DNA from: Nocardioides sp. SYSU D00038
GTDB lineage: Bacteria; Actinomycetota; Actinomycetes; Propionibacteriales; Nocardioidaceae
Assembly: GCF_016924665.1 (NCBI RefSeq)
Contig: NZ_JAFFJT010000010.1
Coordinates: forward strand, 62,001-126,000
Reading direction: 5' to 3'
DNA length: 64,000 nt
Positions within the stretch are counted from its first letter, which is position 1. Each line of letters starts with the position of its first letter. The notes beneath the pieces were generated by a model. The model was not told where the DNA came from. It did no database searches and saw only the letters and a program-made list of their open reading frames with translations. The translations under genes and the position numbers were made by a program. This document shows positions 45,399 through 53,420 of the stretch, in pieces.

Positions 45399-46060
45399 CG
45401 GCCCACCATGCCGCCCTGCTGGCGGCGGCCAAGGACCCCGACGACCTGACCGGTGTCGCGGGCTGGGCCGTCGACGTGATGGACCGGCTCGGCGGTCTCG
45501 GCGCGGGGCTGCTCATCGCGCTGGAGAACCTCTTCCCGCCGCTGCCCAGCGAGCTGATCCTCCCGGTCGCGGGCTTCACGGCCAGCCGGGGCGACATGGC
45601 GCTGGCCTCGGCGCTGATCTGGACGACGGTCGGCTCGGTGGTCGGTGCGCTCGCCCTCTACGGCCTCGGTGCGGCGTTCGGCCGCGACCGGGTGCTCGCC
45701 GTCTACCGCCGCCTCCCGCTCATCGAGGAGCGGGACTTCCACCGCACCGAGGAGTGGTTCGACAAGCACGGCCGCAAGGCGGTCTTCTTCGGCCGGATGA
45801 TCCCCATCTTCCGCAGCCTGATCTCGCTCCCGGCCGGCGTCGAGCGGATGCCGGTCAGCCAGTTCGTGCTGCTCACCACGGCCGGCAGCGCGGTCTGGAA
45901 CTCCACCTTCGTGCTGATCGGCTACCAGCTCGGCGAGCAGTACGACAAGGTCGAGCCGGTCGTGGCCTACCTGCAGTACGCCGTGATCGCGGCGGTGCTG
46001 CTGGCGATGGCGTGGTTCGTGATCAGCCGGCTGCGATCTCGTCGGTTCCCGGCTGCCTGA
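45395..46060 (+). CDS. DedA-family membrane protein (coupled to pyrE)
   Basis: 221-aa VTT/SNARE-associated domain protein. Family motifs are LIALENLFPPLPSELILPVAG near 42-62, GYGLG-type helix (LALYGLGAAFGRD), FFGRMIPIFRSLISLPAGVE near 128-147 with the conserved FxGRxxPxxRxxxxxPAG pattern, and GSAVWNSTFVLIGY near 160-173. DedA proteins move lipids across the membrane. GTG 45395 overlaps the pyrE stop. Its last 38 bases overlap the end of a second DedA gene on the minus strand. Confidence 0.9.
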   Translation: MTAHHAALLAAAKDPDDLTGVAGWAVDVMDRLGGLGAGLLIALENLFPPLPSELILPVAGFTASRGDMALASALIWTTVGSVVGALALYGLGAAFGRDRVLAVYRRLPLIEERDFHRTEEWFDKHGRKAVFFGRMIPIFRSLISLPAGVERMPVSQFVLLTTAGSAVWNSTFVLIGYQLGEQYDKVEPVVAYLQYAVIAAVLLAMAWFVISRLRSRRFPAA

Positions 46061-46790
46061 CCGGCGCCTCGACGACCGGCCCGTCGACGACGGGCGTGCC
46101 GGCGGACTCGGCCCGGCGGTGGTGGCGGTGCCGCCACCACTCGATGACGATCGGCACGGCGGTGAACGCCAGGATCGCGAGGATCGCCAGGTCGATGTTC
46201 GACTGCAGCCACGGCACGTTGTCGCCGAGGAAGTAGCCGAGCGAGGTGATGCTGACGACCCACAGGACGCCGCCGACCAGGCTCCAGAAGTAGAAGCGAC
46301 CGCGGTCCATCCGGGTCACGCCGGCGACCACGGTGATGTAGGTGCGCACGAAGGCGATGAAGCGCCCGATGACCAGGGCCTTGTTGCCGTGCTCGGCGAA
46401 GAACCGCTCGGTGTTGTCGAGGTACTTCCTCTTCAGCAGCCGACCGTCGCGCTGCCGCAGCGGCGGCCCGATGCCGCGCCCGATCTCGTAGCCGATCGCG
46501 TTGCCGAGCCACGCGGCGCCCAGCAGCAGCGTCATCGCGAGCAGCATCTCGACCAGCCGGGTGCCCGGGAACTGGTCGATCTGGCCGGTGGCGATGAAGA
46601 TGCCCAGCGCGAAGAGGAGGCTGTCGCCGGGCAGGAACGGGAAGAACAGCCCGCACTCGACGAAGATGATGATGAGGCACACCCAGAAGAACTGGGTACC
46701 GAACCTGTCGAGGAGCCACTCGGGGTCGAGGTAGTCGATCCCGAGGAGCAGGCTCGTGGCCCACGGCTGGAGCTCGGCGATCGAGGGCAC
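46023..46790 (-). CDS. DedA-family membrane protein (second, convergent copy)
   Basis: 255-aa paralogue of the neighbouring DedA protein. It has ECGLFFPFLPGDSLLFALGI near 45-64, GYEIGRGIGPPLRQ near 99-112, VIGRFIAFVRTYITVVAGVT near 139-158 and GGVLWVVSITSLGYFLGD near 172-189, the classic long DedA/PAP2-linked type. GTG 46790 follows TAAGTT by 6 nt, leaderless. It has a polar C-terminal tail of about 40 aa. The 3' end overlaps the other DedA gene by 38 bp in antisense. Confidence 0.9.
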   Translation of the reverse strand: MPSIAELQPWATSLLLGIDYLDPEWLLDRFGTQFFWVCLIIIFVECGLFFPFLPGDSLLFALGIFIATGQIDQFPGTRLVEMLLAMTLLLGAAWLGNAIGYEIGRGIGPPLRQRDGRLLKRKYLDNTERFFAEHGNKALVIGRFIAFVRTYITVVAGVTRMDRGRFYFWSLVGGVLWVVSITSLGYFLGDNVPWLQSNIDLAILAILAFTAVPIVIEWWRHRHHRRAESAGTPVVDGPVVEAPVRQPGTDEIAAG

Positions 46791-46847
46791 GGGCCCAACT
46801 TACCCGTGCCCGCCCACCCCGTGCCGCCGCGTCCCTAGGCTGGTCCT

Positions 46848-47540
46848 GTGACGACGCCGGACGCCGACCCGCCGCGCGCGCCGTACGACCCCATGCCGCA
46901 CGGCCCGGCCGAGGTCGGGGTCGGACCGTGGGAGGGTCCGTGGCCGGAGGGCGCGCAGTACGACGCCGCCCTGCTCGCGGAGGGCGACCGGCGCAACGTC
47001 GTCGACCGCTACCGCTACTGGTCGCTCGAGGCGATCGTCGCCGACCTCGACACCCGGCGCCACGACTTCCACGTGGCGATCGAGAACTGGCAGCACGACT
47101 TCAACATCGGCACGATCGTCCGCTCGGCCAACGCGTTCCTCGCCCGCGAGGTGCACATCGTCGGCAACAAGCGGTGGAACCGTCGCGGCGCGATGGTCAC
47201 CGACCGCTACCAGCACGTGCGCCACCACGACGACGTCGCCGCCCTGGTGGCGCACCTCGCCGAGCAGCCGGGCGAGCCGGTGCCGCTGCTCGGCATCGAC
47301 AACCTGCCGGGCTCGCAGCACCTCGAGACGATGGCGGTGCCGCGCCGGGTCTGCTTCCTCTTCGGCCAGGAGGGGCCGGGACTGTCGGAGCAGGCCCGCG
47401 GGCTCTGCGACGGCACCTTCTCGATCGCGCAGTTCGGCTCGACGCGCTCGATCAACGCCTCGGCCGCCGCGGCGATCGCCATGCACGCCTGGGTGCGCGC
47501 CCACGCCGACCTGTCCGACGACGCGGCCTGGCGGGGCTGA
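46848..47540 (+). CDS. SpoU/TrmH-family RNA 2'-O-methyltransferase
   Basis: 230-aa SPOUT-fold methyltransferase. The three SpoU motifs are visible: NIGTIVRSANAFLAREVHIV near 84-103, CFLFGQEGPGLSEQARGLCD near 167-186 and SIAQFGSTRSINASAAAAIA near 191-210. Family members methylate ribose in tRNA or rRNA; the target here is not clear. GTG 46848 follows TAGGCT by 6 nt, leaderless. The stop codon lies inside a strong 13-bp hairpin at 47522-47554, shared with the next, convergent gene. Confidence 0.9.
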   Translation: MTTPDADPPRAPYDPMPHGPAEVGVGPWEGPWPEGAQYDAALLAEGDRRNVVDRYRYWSLEAIVADLDTRRHDFHVAIENWQHDFNIGTIVRSANAFLAREVHIVGNKRWNRRGAMVTDRYQHVRHHDDVAALVAHLAEQPGEPVPLLGIDNLPGSQHLETMAVPRRVCFLFGQEGPGLSEQARGLCDGTFSIAQFGSTRSINASAAAAIAMHAWVRAHADLSDDAAWRG

Positions 47541-47554
47541 GCCGCCAGGCCGCG
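47522..47554. terminator. Strong bidirectional hairpin terminator
   Basis: CGCGGCCTGGCGG (47522-47534) pairs perfectly over 13 bp with CCGCCAGGCCGCG (47542-47554) across a 7-nt loop. It covers the end of the SpoU gene and lies just past the stop of the minus-strand secreted protein gene. Confidence 0.75.
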
Positions 47555-47559
47555 ACCGG

Positions 47560-48312
47560 TCAGCGCGAGGTCTTGGTGAAGCAGGCGATCACGAAGCGGT
47601 TGCGCGCCAAGGGCCGGTAGGACCACCGGAAGGTCCGGCTGGACACCTTCGGGGAGCACTTCCGGATCGCCGCCTTCCGCAGCAGCCTCTCCACCTTGCT
47701 GTCCGAGCCGCGCGCCTTCGTCACGAACGCGTGCACGCTGCGGTAGGCGTGCGGCTTGTTGCAGGCGGTGAACTTGCCGCTGCCGGTGGTGCAGCGGGCC
47801 ACCTTGTCGGGCACCCGCTTGCCCTTCTTCAGCTTCGGCAGCGGACCCTTGGGCAGGGGCAGCAGCCGCGACCCGGCGTCGAGGGCGACGTGGCAGGAGA
47901 TCCAGCGGGCCCCGGCGGCCCGCTGGCCGGCGTCCGGGACGAACCACCACGACGAGTAGAGCGACAGGTAGTACTTGCGCGGGTCCTTGCCGGCCAACCG
48001 CCAGTGGTCGGGGTCGCAGGTCCTGCCGACCGCGGCGAACAGGGCGGGCGAGTCGTCGACCAGCGAGACCCCGTCGGGGACCAGCCCCACGGCGTAGACG
48101 CGGCTGGTGTGGCGGCCCGAGCACTGCACCGCGTTGTGCGCGTACGACGACTCCCAGCCGGCCTTGACGGTCAGTCGGTAGCAGGAGCCCTCGGCGGGCG
48201 CGCCGGCCATCGGGTCGGCCGCGACGGCGGGGGCCGAGGGCAGCAGGAGCAGGCCGGTGCCGGCCAGGAACAGCGAGAGGAGCGCCCCGAGGGCGCGGCG
48301 GGAGAGGGACAT
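47560..48312 (-). CDS. Secreted septum-formation-like protein, copy 1
   Basis: 250-aa exported protein. The signal peptide (about 1-31) ends APAVAADP. The mature part has six or more cysteines. EGSCYRLTVKAGWES and VQCSGRHTSRVYAVG resemble the GxC...C..pH pattern of the Septum_form domain. A second half repeats the layout (VARCTTGSGKFTACNKPHAY). Its function is unknown. It forms a tandem pair with the next minus-strand gene, with which it shares QRAAGARWISC / QRAQGARWLRC and similar cysteine spacing, so they are paralogues. A strong terminator lies downstream. Confidence 0.68.
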   Translation of the reverse strand: MSLSRRALGALLSLFLAGTGLLLLPSAPAVAADPMAGAPAEGSCYRLTVKAGWESSYAHNAVQCSGRHTSRVYAVGLVPDGVSLVDDSPALFAAVGRTCDPDHWRLAGKDPRKYYLSLYSSWWFVPDAGQRAAGARWISCHVALDAGSRLLPLPKGPLPKLKKGKRVPDKVARCTTGSGKFTACNKPHAYRSVHAFVTKARGSDSKVERLLRKAAIRKCSPKVSSRTFRWSYRPLARNRFVIACFTKTSR

Positions 48313-48387
48313 GGCAGGTCCAGTCGGGCTGGGCCCGGACCCGTCGCCCGGGCGGTGCGTGACCCTAACCCGCGGAAGACGGTCGTG

Positions 48388-49134
48388 TCAGCGCTTGGGC
48401 TTGAGGCAGACCACGCGCTTCTCGCCGGCCTTCCAGGCGCCCTTCGGCGCCCACTCCCAGCGGTAGTCGCCCTTCTTGTTCGACGCCGACTTGCACTTCT
48501 GCCGACCGATCTCGCGCAGCCGGTCGGCGCCGGGCCAGCGGCCGCCGAGCACCACGACCTTGACCGCCCGGAAGCGGTGGGGCCGCGCGCAGGAGGTCAT
48601 GTGGAGCTTGCCGGTGCGGCAGCCGGCGACCGTGCGTGGCAGCGGCTTGCCGGGCAGTCGCGGCGACGGCAGGGTCTCGAGGCGGCGACCGCCGCCCAGC
48701 ACCAGGTCGCACCGCAGCCAGCGGGCGCCCTGCGCGCGCTGCGCCTTGGTGGGCGCGAAGAACGCGTACTGGTACGCCGAGAGCGCGCGGGTCGCGACGT
48801 TGCGGCCGAGCGCCCGGGCGAGTGCTGCCGTGCACGGACGGGCGGTGGCCGCGGCGGCCTGGGCGGCGTTGGTCAGCTTCACCCGCTTGGGCGTGCGCAC
48901 CACCGCGATCGTGAGCGCCGTGTGCGGGCCGGCGCACGAGACCGGCGTGCTCCGGTCGGAGACCTGGTCGAGGGTGCGCACGCCGTAGCTGCGGCACTCG
49001 CCCACGCGCGGCTGGCCGGCGGCCGGGTCGGCCTGCGCAGCGGCACCGCCGGCGACCAGCCCGGAGACCAGCCCGGAGACCAGCAGGGCGAGCAGCGCGC
49101 CGAGGGCGGCGGTGCGGGACAGGAGGAGCTGCAC
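48388..49134 (-). CDS. Secreted septum-formation-like protein, copy 2
   Basis: 248-aa paralogue of the protein at 47560-48312. The signal peptide (about 1-34) ends GGAAAQADP. The mature domain has VGECRSYGVRTLDQVSDRST, PVSCAGPHTALTIAVV, a central QRAQGARWLRCDLVLGG and GCRTGKLHMTSCARPHRFRA, giving the C...C..PH pattern twice. GTG 49134 has AAAGG about 8 nt upstream. It is the upstream member of the tandem pair and may be co-transcribed with copy 1, 75 bp away. Sequence identity between the two is low outside these motifs. Confidence 0.68.
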   Translation of the reverse strand: MQLLLSRTAALGALLALLVSGLVSGLVAGGAAAQADPAAGQPRVGECRSYGVRTLDQVSDRSTPVSCAGPHTALTIAVVRTPKRVKLTNAAQAAAATARPCTAALARALGRNVATRALSAYQYAFFAPTKAQRAQGARWLRCDLVLGGGRRLETLPSPRLPGKPLPRTVAGCRTGKLHMTSCARPHRFRAVKVVVLGGRWPGADRLREIGRQKCKSASNKKGDYRWEWAPKGAWKAGEKRVVCLKPKR

Positions 49135-49247
49135 GGGGAGGGCCTTTCGTGGGGAAGCGCCGGCGGGAGTGGCACGACCGGACCGTCGATCGTAAGCACG
49201 GCGGCGCCGGCCCGGGCAACCTGAGCGGCGGCCTCGTGAGGGAGGTC

Positions 49248-49718
49248 TCACCCGAGCTCGGTGCGGGTGCGGCGGTGGGTCAGCTCCACCACCGCCTCCC
49301 GGGCCGGCAGGTCGGCGAGCAGGTACGCCGCGCCGACCAGCCCCTGCGGCGCGAGCCGCACCGTCTGGGTCAGCGTGCAGCCGGTCGAGCGGGCCCGGAG
49401 CGTGCTGGTCAGCTCGACCCGGCCGGGGGAGCGGACGTCGGCGACCAGGACCAGGCGCCGGGCCCGGCGGTCGGCCTCGACGACGTGCCAGAAGCCGGCG
49501 CGGTCGCCGGCGCGCAGCAGCGGGTGCTCCGGCACCGGCCAGCGGCGGCCGCCGCCACCGACCAGCCGGTCGACGAGGCCGCGGAACCGCAGCGGCGCCG
49601 CGTCGACGTACCACCGTGGCTCGGCGCCGGCGGCGGCCAGCCGCACCCAGCCCTCCTCGACGGGGATCGCGAGCGTGCTCGACCGGGACGACGAGGTCAG
49701 CGAGGAGCGGCGGCGCAC
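49248..49718 (-). CDS. DUF2867-like protein
   Basis: 156-aa cytosolic protein. The DUF2867 pattern is seen: RWYVDAAPLRFRGLVDRLVG near 35-54, then GDRAGFWHVVEADRRARRLV and DVRSPGRVELTSTL, and the closing LAPQGLVGAAYLLADLPAR. The domain is often fused to NmrA-type SDR proteins and has a SRPBCC-like fold; here it stands alone. GTG 49718 follows TAGCGT by 7 nt and is taken as a leaderless start; in-frame codons at 49727 and 49745 are alternatives. It is divergent from fba. Confidence 0.65.
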   Translation of the reverse strand: MRRRSSLTSSSRSSTLAIPVEEGWVRLAAAGAEPRWYVDAAPLRFRGLVDRLVGGGGRRWPVPEHPLLRAGDRAGFWHVVEADRRARRLVLVADVRSPGRVELTSTLRARSTGCTLTQTVRLAPQGLVGAAYLLADLPAREAVVELTHRRTRTELG

Positions 49719-49801
49719 GTCGTCCACGCTACGGACCCGGTGCACGCGCGAGCCGCTAGGGTCGAACCGTCCGCCGCAGACCTTCCGAGGAGCCCCGCGC
49801 C

Positions 49802-50833
49802 ATGCCCATCGCCACCCCCGAGAAGTACGCCGAGATGCTCGACTCCGCCAAGAACGGCGGCTACGCGTTCCCGGCGATCAACGTCTCGTCCTCGCAGACG
49901 CTCAACGCGGCCCTGCAGGGCTTCGCGGAGGCGGGCTCCGACGGGATCATCCAGGTCTCGACCGGTGGCGCCGAGTACTTCTCCGGCCCGTCGGTGAAGG
50001 ACATGGTCACCGGCTCGGTCGCGTTCGCGACGTTCGCGGCCGAGGTGGCGAAGAACTACCCCGTCAACATCGCGCTCCACACCGACCACTGCCCGCAGGA
50101 CAAGCTCGACGGCTTCGTCCGCCCCCTCCTCGACCTCTCGGTCGAGCGGGTCGCGCGCGGAGAGGCGCCGCTGTTCCAGTCGCACATGTGGGACGGCTCG
50201 GCGGTGCCGCTCGACGAGAACCTGTCGATCGCCGCCGAGCTGCTCGAGAAGTGCACGCGCGCCAACATCGTCCTCGAGATCGAGGTGGGCGTGGTCGGCG
50301 GCGAGGAGGACGGCGTCGAGAACGCCATCAACGACAAGCTCTACTCCACGCCCGAGGACGCCATCGCCACCGCGAAGGCGCTCGGCACCGGCGACCGCGG
50401 TTTCTACATGACCGCGCTGACCTTCGGCAACGTGCACGGCGTCTACAAGCCCGGCAACGTCAAGCTCCGCCCCGAGGTGCTCAAGGAGGCCCAGGCGGCC
50501 GTCAGCCGCGAGCTCGGCCTCGACGAGGGCAGCAAGCCGTTCCACCTGGTCTTCCACGGCGGCTCGGGCTCCAGCGCCGAGGAGATCGCCGCCGCGGTCG
50601 ACTACGGCGTGGTGAAGATGAACGTCGACACCGACACCCAGTACGCCTTCACCCGCCCCGTCGCCGCGCACATGTTCAGCAACTACGACGGCGTGCTCAA
50701 GGTCGACGGCGAGGTCGGCAACAAGAAGGCCTACGACCCGCGCGCCTGGGGCAAGGCCGCCGAGGCCGGCATGGCCGCCCGCGTCGTCGAGGCCTGCGAG
50801 CACCTGCGCTCCGCCGGCCGCACCATCGGCTGA
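49802..50833 (+). CDS. fba: Class II fructose-bisphosphate aldolase
   Basis: 343-aa zinc aldolase of glycolysis and gluconeogenesis, splitting fructose 1,6-bisphosphate into two triose phosphates. Visible motifs are AFPAINVSSSQTLNAALQGF, ALHTDHCPQDKLDGFVRP with the zinc histidine and catalytic Asp (about 94-111), EIEVGVVGGEEDGV, NVHGVYKPGNV with a zinc His, FHGGSGSS and VKMNVDTDTQ. ATG 49802 has GAGGAG 10 nt upstream, and TAGGGT at 49757-49762 is a likely -10. A complete type 3 repeat unit follows the stop codon by a few bases. Confidence 0.96.
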   Translation: MPIATPEKYAEMLDSAKNGGYAFPAINVSSSQTLNAALQGFAEAGSDGIIQVSTGGAEYFSGPSVKDMVTGSVAFATFAAEVAKNYPVNIALHTDHCPQDKLDGFVRPLLDLSVERVARGEAPLFQSHMWDGSAVPLDENLSIAAELLEKCTRANIVLEIEVGVVGGEEDGVENAINDKLYSTPEDAIATAKALGTGDRGFYMTALTFGNVHGVYKPGNVKLRPEVLKEAQAAVSRELGLDEGSKPFHLVFHGGSGSSAEEIAAAVDYGVVKMNVDTDTQYAFTRPVAAHMFSNYDGVLKVDGEVGNKKAYDPRAWGKAAEAGMAARVVEACEHLRSAGRTIG

Positions 50834-50840
50834 CCCGCCC

Positions 50841-50981
50841 CCGGTGGTCGAGCAGCGAGCGTCAGCGAGCGTCGTCGAGACCCCGTACGCCGCAAGCCCT
50901 CCCGTTCCACCGGAGGGCGTTCGGCCTTCGGGGGTCTCGACGGACGCTCCTCGCCGGGGCTCGTCGCTGCTCGACCAGCGG
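50841..50981. repeat. Complete palindromic gene-end repeat unit (type 3)
   Basis: The left arm (GGTGGTCGAGCAGCGAGCG, to GAGACCCCGTACG) and right arm (GGGGTCTCGACGGACGCTCC, ending CGCTGCTCGACCAGCG) are inverted copies. The centre has CCCTCC and GGAGGGCGTTCGG. It begins 8 bp after the fba stop and lies between two plus-strand genes. Confidence 0.83.
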
Positions 50982-51024
50982 GGACGGTCGGCACCGACCG
51001 GACCCCGCGGGGGATGATGGACCC

Positions 51025-51453
51025 ATGAGCTCCTTCGGCGGCGACCTGATGGCCGGCCCTCCCCCCACCCACCTGCCCCACGACCCCGCGGCCGACGTCC
51101 TCGCGGCCGGCATCGACAAGATCGACGTCGTGCGCCTCCACCCGGCGTCGCCGCTGGCGTGGTCGATGCTGGGGGCGCAGACGGCGGCGGAGGAGGGCGA
51201 CCCGGTGACGGTCTACGCCTACGCGCGGGTCGGCTACCACCGCGGCCTGGACCTGCTGCGCCGCAACGGGTGGAAGGGCCACGGCCCGGTGCCGTGGGAG
51301 CACGAGCCCAACCGCGGCTTCCTCACCTGCCTGGCGCTGCTGGCCAAGGCCGCCAAGGCGATCGGGGAGACCGACGAGTGGGAGCGCTGCTCGCAGTTCC
51401 TGCGCGACTCCAGCCAGACGGCCTACGACGTGCTGTTCCCCGAGGCCGGCTGA
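51025..51453 (+). CDS. DUF3151 family protein
   Basis: 142-aa actinobacterial protein of unknown function. The family pattern is clear: LAAGIDKIDVVRLHPASPLA, WSMLGAQTAAEEGDPVTVYA, YARVGYHRGLDLLRRNGWKG and VPWEHEPNRGFLTCLALLAK. It looks like a small helical, TPR-like cytosolic protein. ATG 51025 follows GATGAT by 6 nt. The gene sits after fba, a position often seen for the family, and its 3' end overlaps the end of the LysR gene by 31 bp in antisense. Confidence 0.87.
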   Translation: MSSFGGDLMAGPPPTHLPHDPAADVLAAGIDKIDVVRLHPASPLAWSMLGAQTAAEEGDPVTVYAYARVGYHRGLDLLRRNGWKGHGPVPWEHEPNRGFLTCLALLAKAAKAIGETDEWERCSQFLRDSSQTAYDVLFPEAG

Positions 51454-52352
51454 CCCGGCGTACGCCGGGCGATCCGCAGCAGGTCGGCGGCCGCACCCGC
51501 GGGGCGCCGCTCGGGCAGCCAGACCGCCCGCAGCGCCCGCCCCAGGTCGAGGTCGGCGACCGGTACGGCGACCAGGAGGCCGGTCGCGAGCTCGCCGGCG
51601 ACCGCCAGCTCGCTGAGCACCGCGGCGGCGTCGCCCTCGACGGCCGCGGCCTTCACGGCGGCGGTGCTGGCCAGCTCGAGCGGCTGGTCGCGGAGCGTGA
51701 GCCCGGCCAGCGCGAGCGCCCGGACCAGGGTGTCGCGGGTGCCGGAGCCGGCCTCGCGGAGCACCAGGTCGCCGGCGACCAGCTCGTCCGCGCTCAGCGA
51801 CGTGCGGCGACGGGCCCACGGGTGGCCGGCGGCCACGACGACCACCAGCCGGTCGCGGGCGACGGTCGTCGACTGCACGGTGCGCGGCACCGTGGGTGAC
51901 TCCACGAACCCCAGCGCGACCGCGCCGTCGCGCACCCGCCGCAGCACGTGCCCGGTGTTGCCGACCTCGAGGCTGACCTGGAGGTCGCGGTGGCTGACGC
52001 GGAACCGGGCCAGCCAGCGCGGAGCGAGGTGCTCGGCGACCGTCAGGCTGGCGGCGACGGTGAGGTGCGCGGCCCGCTCGGCGGCCAGCGACCGCGCGCC
52101 GTCCGCCACCCGGTCGACGGCGTCGAGCGCGTCGCGGGCCCAGGCCACCACGACCTCGCCCTCGGTGGTGAGCCGCGAGCCCCCGGGCCCGCGCACCAGC
52201 AGCGTCAGCCCCAGCTGACGCTCGAGGCGGCCGAGGGCGCGGCTCGCGTTGGGCTGGGCCATGCCGACCTCGCGGGCCGCGGCGCCGAGCGAGCCGCTGC
52301 CGGCGACCCGGACCAGCAGGTCCAGTGCGGTGAGGTCGGGGCGGGCGGCCAT
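51423..52352 (-). CDS. LysR-family transcriptional regulator (YeiE-like)
   Basis: 309-aa regulator. The N-terminal helix-turn-helix has ALDLLVRVAGSGSLGAAARE, GMAQPNASRALGRLERQLGL and RGPGGSRLTTEGE (about 8-70). The effector domain (about 90-290) has the periplasmic-binding fold with LEVGNTGHVLRRVRDGAVAL. ATG 52352 follows TATCGT by 6 nt. It is divergent from a YeiH-type membrane protein, the standard LysR/YeiH pairing, and the palindrome at 52361-52386 between them is its likely site. The 3' end overlaps DUF3151. Confidence 0.9.
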   Translation of the reverse strand: MAARPDLTALDLLVRVAGSGSLGAAAREVGMAQPNASRALGRLERQLGLTLLVRGPGGSRLTTEGEVVVAWARDALDAVDRVADGARSLAAERAAHLTVAASLTVAEHLAPRWLARFRVSHRDLQVSLEVGNTGHVLRRVRDGAVALGFVESPTVPRTVQSTTVARDRLVVVVAAGHPWARRRTSLSADELVAGDLVLREAGSGTRDTLVRALALAGLTLRDQPLELASTAAVKAAAVEGDAAAVLSELAVAGELATGLLVAVPVADLDLGRALRAVWLPERRPAGAAADLLRIARRTPGQPASGNSTS

Positions 52353-52360
52353 GCGCGGAC

Positions 52361-52386
52361 GATATGCCTGAGCGTCAAGACATATC
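52361..52386. promoter_or_regulatory. Palindrome in the LysR/YeiH divergent promoter
   Basis: GATATG (52361-52366) and CATATC (52381-52386) are perfect arms 14 bp apart. Both overlap candidate -10 regions (TATCGT for the LysR gene, TATCAA for the YeiH gene). It is the likely LysR binding site. Confidence 0.5.
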
Positions 52387-52394
52387 AACAGCGC

Positions 52395-53417
52395 ATGGGT
52401 CGTGGCCCGAACGACGCCTACCGCCATACGGTCCCGTGGCCGAACGTGGGAAGCGTGGACCCCCGACTGCCCGGCCTCGCCGTCGCCGCCGTCGGTGCGG
52501 CGGTGGCGCTGGGCGTGCACGCGATGGTGCCGGCCCTCGGCGCGACGCTGGTGGCGATCGTGGTCGGGCTCGCGCTGGGTGCGGGACGCCGCCTGGGGCC
52601 CGTGCACCAGCCGGGGCTGGCGGTCGCCACGCGCACGCTGCTGCGCGCAGGCGTGGCGCTGCTCGGGCTCCAGCTGGTGCTCCCCGACCTGCTCGCCCTG
52701 GGCTGGCCGGTGCTCGCCGTCGCCGCCGGCGTGGTGGTGGCCGGCATCGGCGGCACCCTTCTGCTGGCCAACGGTCTCGGCGTGCCGGCCGACCAGGCGC
52801 TCCTGGTGGCCTGCGGCTTCTCGATCTGCGGCGCGGCGGCCGTCGCCGCGGTCGACGGCGTACGCCGGGCCCGGCGCGAGTCGGTCGCCACCGCGGTCTC
52901 GCTGGTGGTGGTGCTGGGCAGCGCGACGATGCTGCTGCTGCCCGCCGCGGCGACCGCTCTCGGGCTGCGCCCGGAGGCGGCCGGGGCGTGGTCGGGCGCG
53001 TCGGTGCAGGAGGTGGGTCAGGTCGTCGTCGCCGGCGGGCTCGTGGGCGGCGCGGCGCTCCAGGTGGCGGTGGTGGTCAAGCTGGCCCGGGTGCTGATGC
53101 TCGCGCCGGTGCTGGCGGTCCTGTCGGTGCGGGCCCGGCGCGAGACGGTGCCGGGGGAGCGGCCGCCCGTGGTGCCCGGGTTCGTGCTGGCCTTCGCGGG
53201 GTGCGTGCTGGCGGCCTCGGCCCTGCCGCTGCCCGGCTGGCTGCTGGCGGCGGCGGGCGGCGTGCAGGCGGCGGCGCTCACGACGGCGATGGTCGCGATC
53301 GGTGCCGCCCTCGACCCCGCGGTGCTGCGCCGCACCAGCCCCCGCGTCGTGGGGCTCGCCCTCGGGGCGACCGTGCTGGTCGCCGGGCTCGGGCTGCCCG
53401 CGGCGTACCTGGTGTGA
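52395..53417 (+). CDS. YeiH/UPF0324-family putative sulfate exporter
   Basis: 340-aa membrane protein with about ten helices. Family segments are VHQPGLAVATRTLLRAGVAL, LLGLQLVLPDLLALGWPVLA, LLVACGFSICGAAAVAAVDG with the conserved GxSICGxxA motif near 136-149, SGASVQEVGQVVVAG, and a last helix near VVGLALGATVLVAGL. It is often annotated as a sulfate exporter, but transport is not well proven. ATG 52395 is 6 nt after TATCAA; GTG 52455 is a downstream alternative. It is under the divergent LysR regulator. The stop is 3 bp from the end of lysS. Confidence 0.87.
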   Translation: MGRGPNDAYRHTVPWPNVGSVDPRLPGLAVAAVGAAVALGVHAMVPALGATLVAIVVGLALGAGRRLGPVHQPGLAVATRTLLRAGVALLGLQLVLPDLLALGWPVLAVAAGVVVAGIGGTLLLANGLGVPADQALLVACGFSICGAAAVAAVDGVRRARRESVATAVSLVVVLGSATMLLLPAAATALGLRPEAAGAWSGASVQEVGQVVVAGGLVGGAALQVAVVVKLARVLMLAPVLAVLSVRARRETVPGERPPVVPGFVLAFAGCVLAASALPLPGWLLAAAGGVQAAALTTAMVAIGAALDPAVLRRTSPRVVGLALGATVLVAGLGLPAAYLV

Positions 53418-53420
53418 GCG

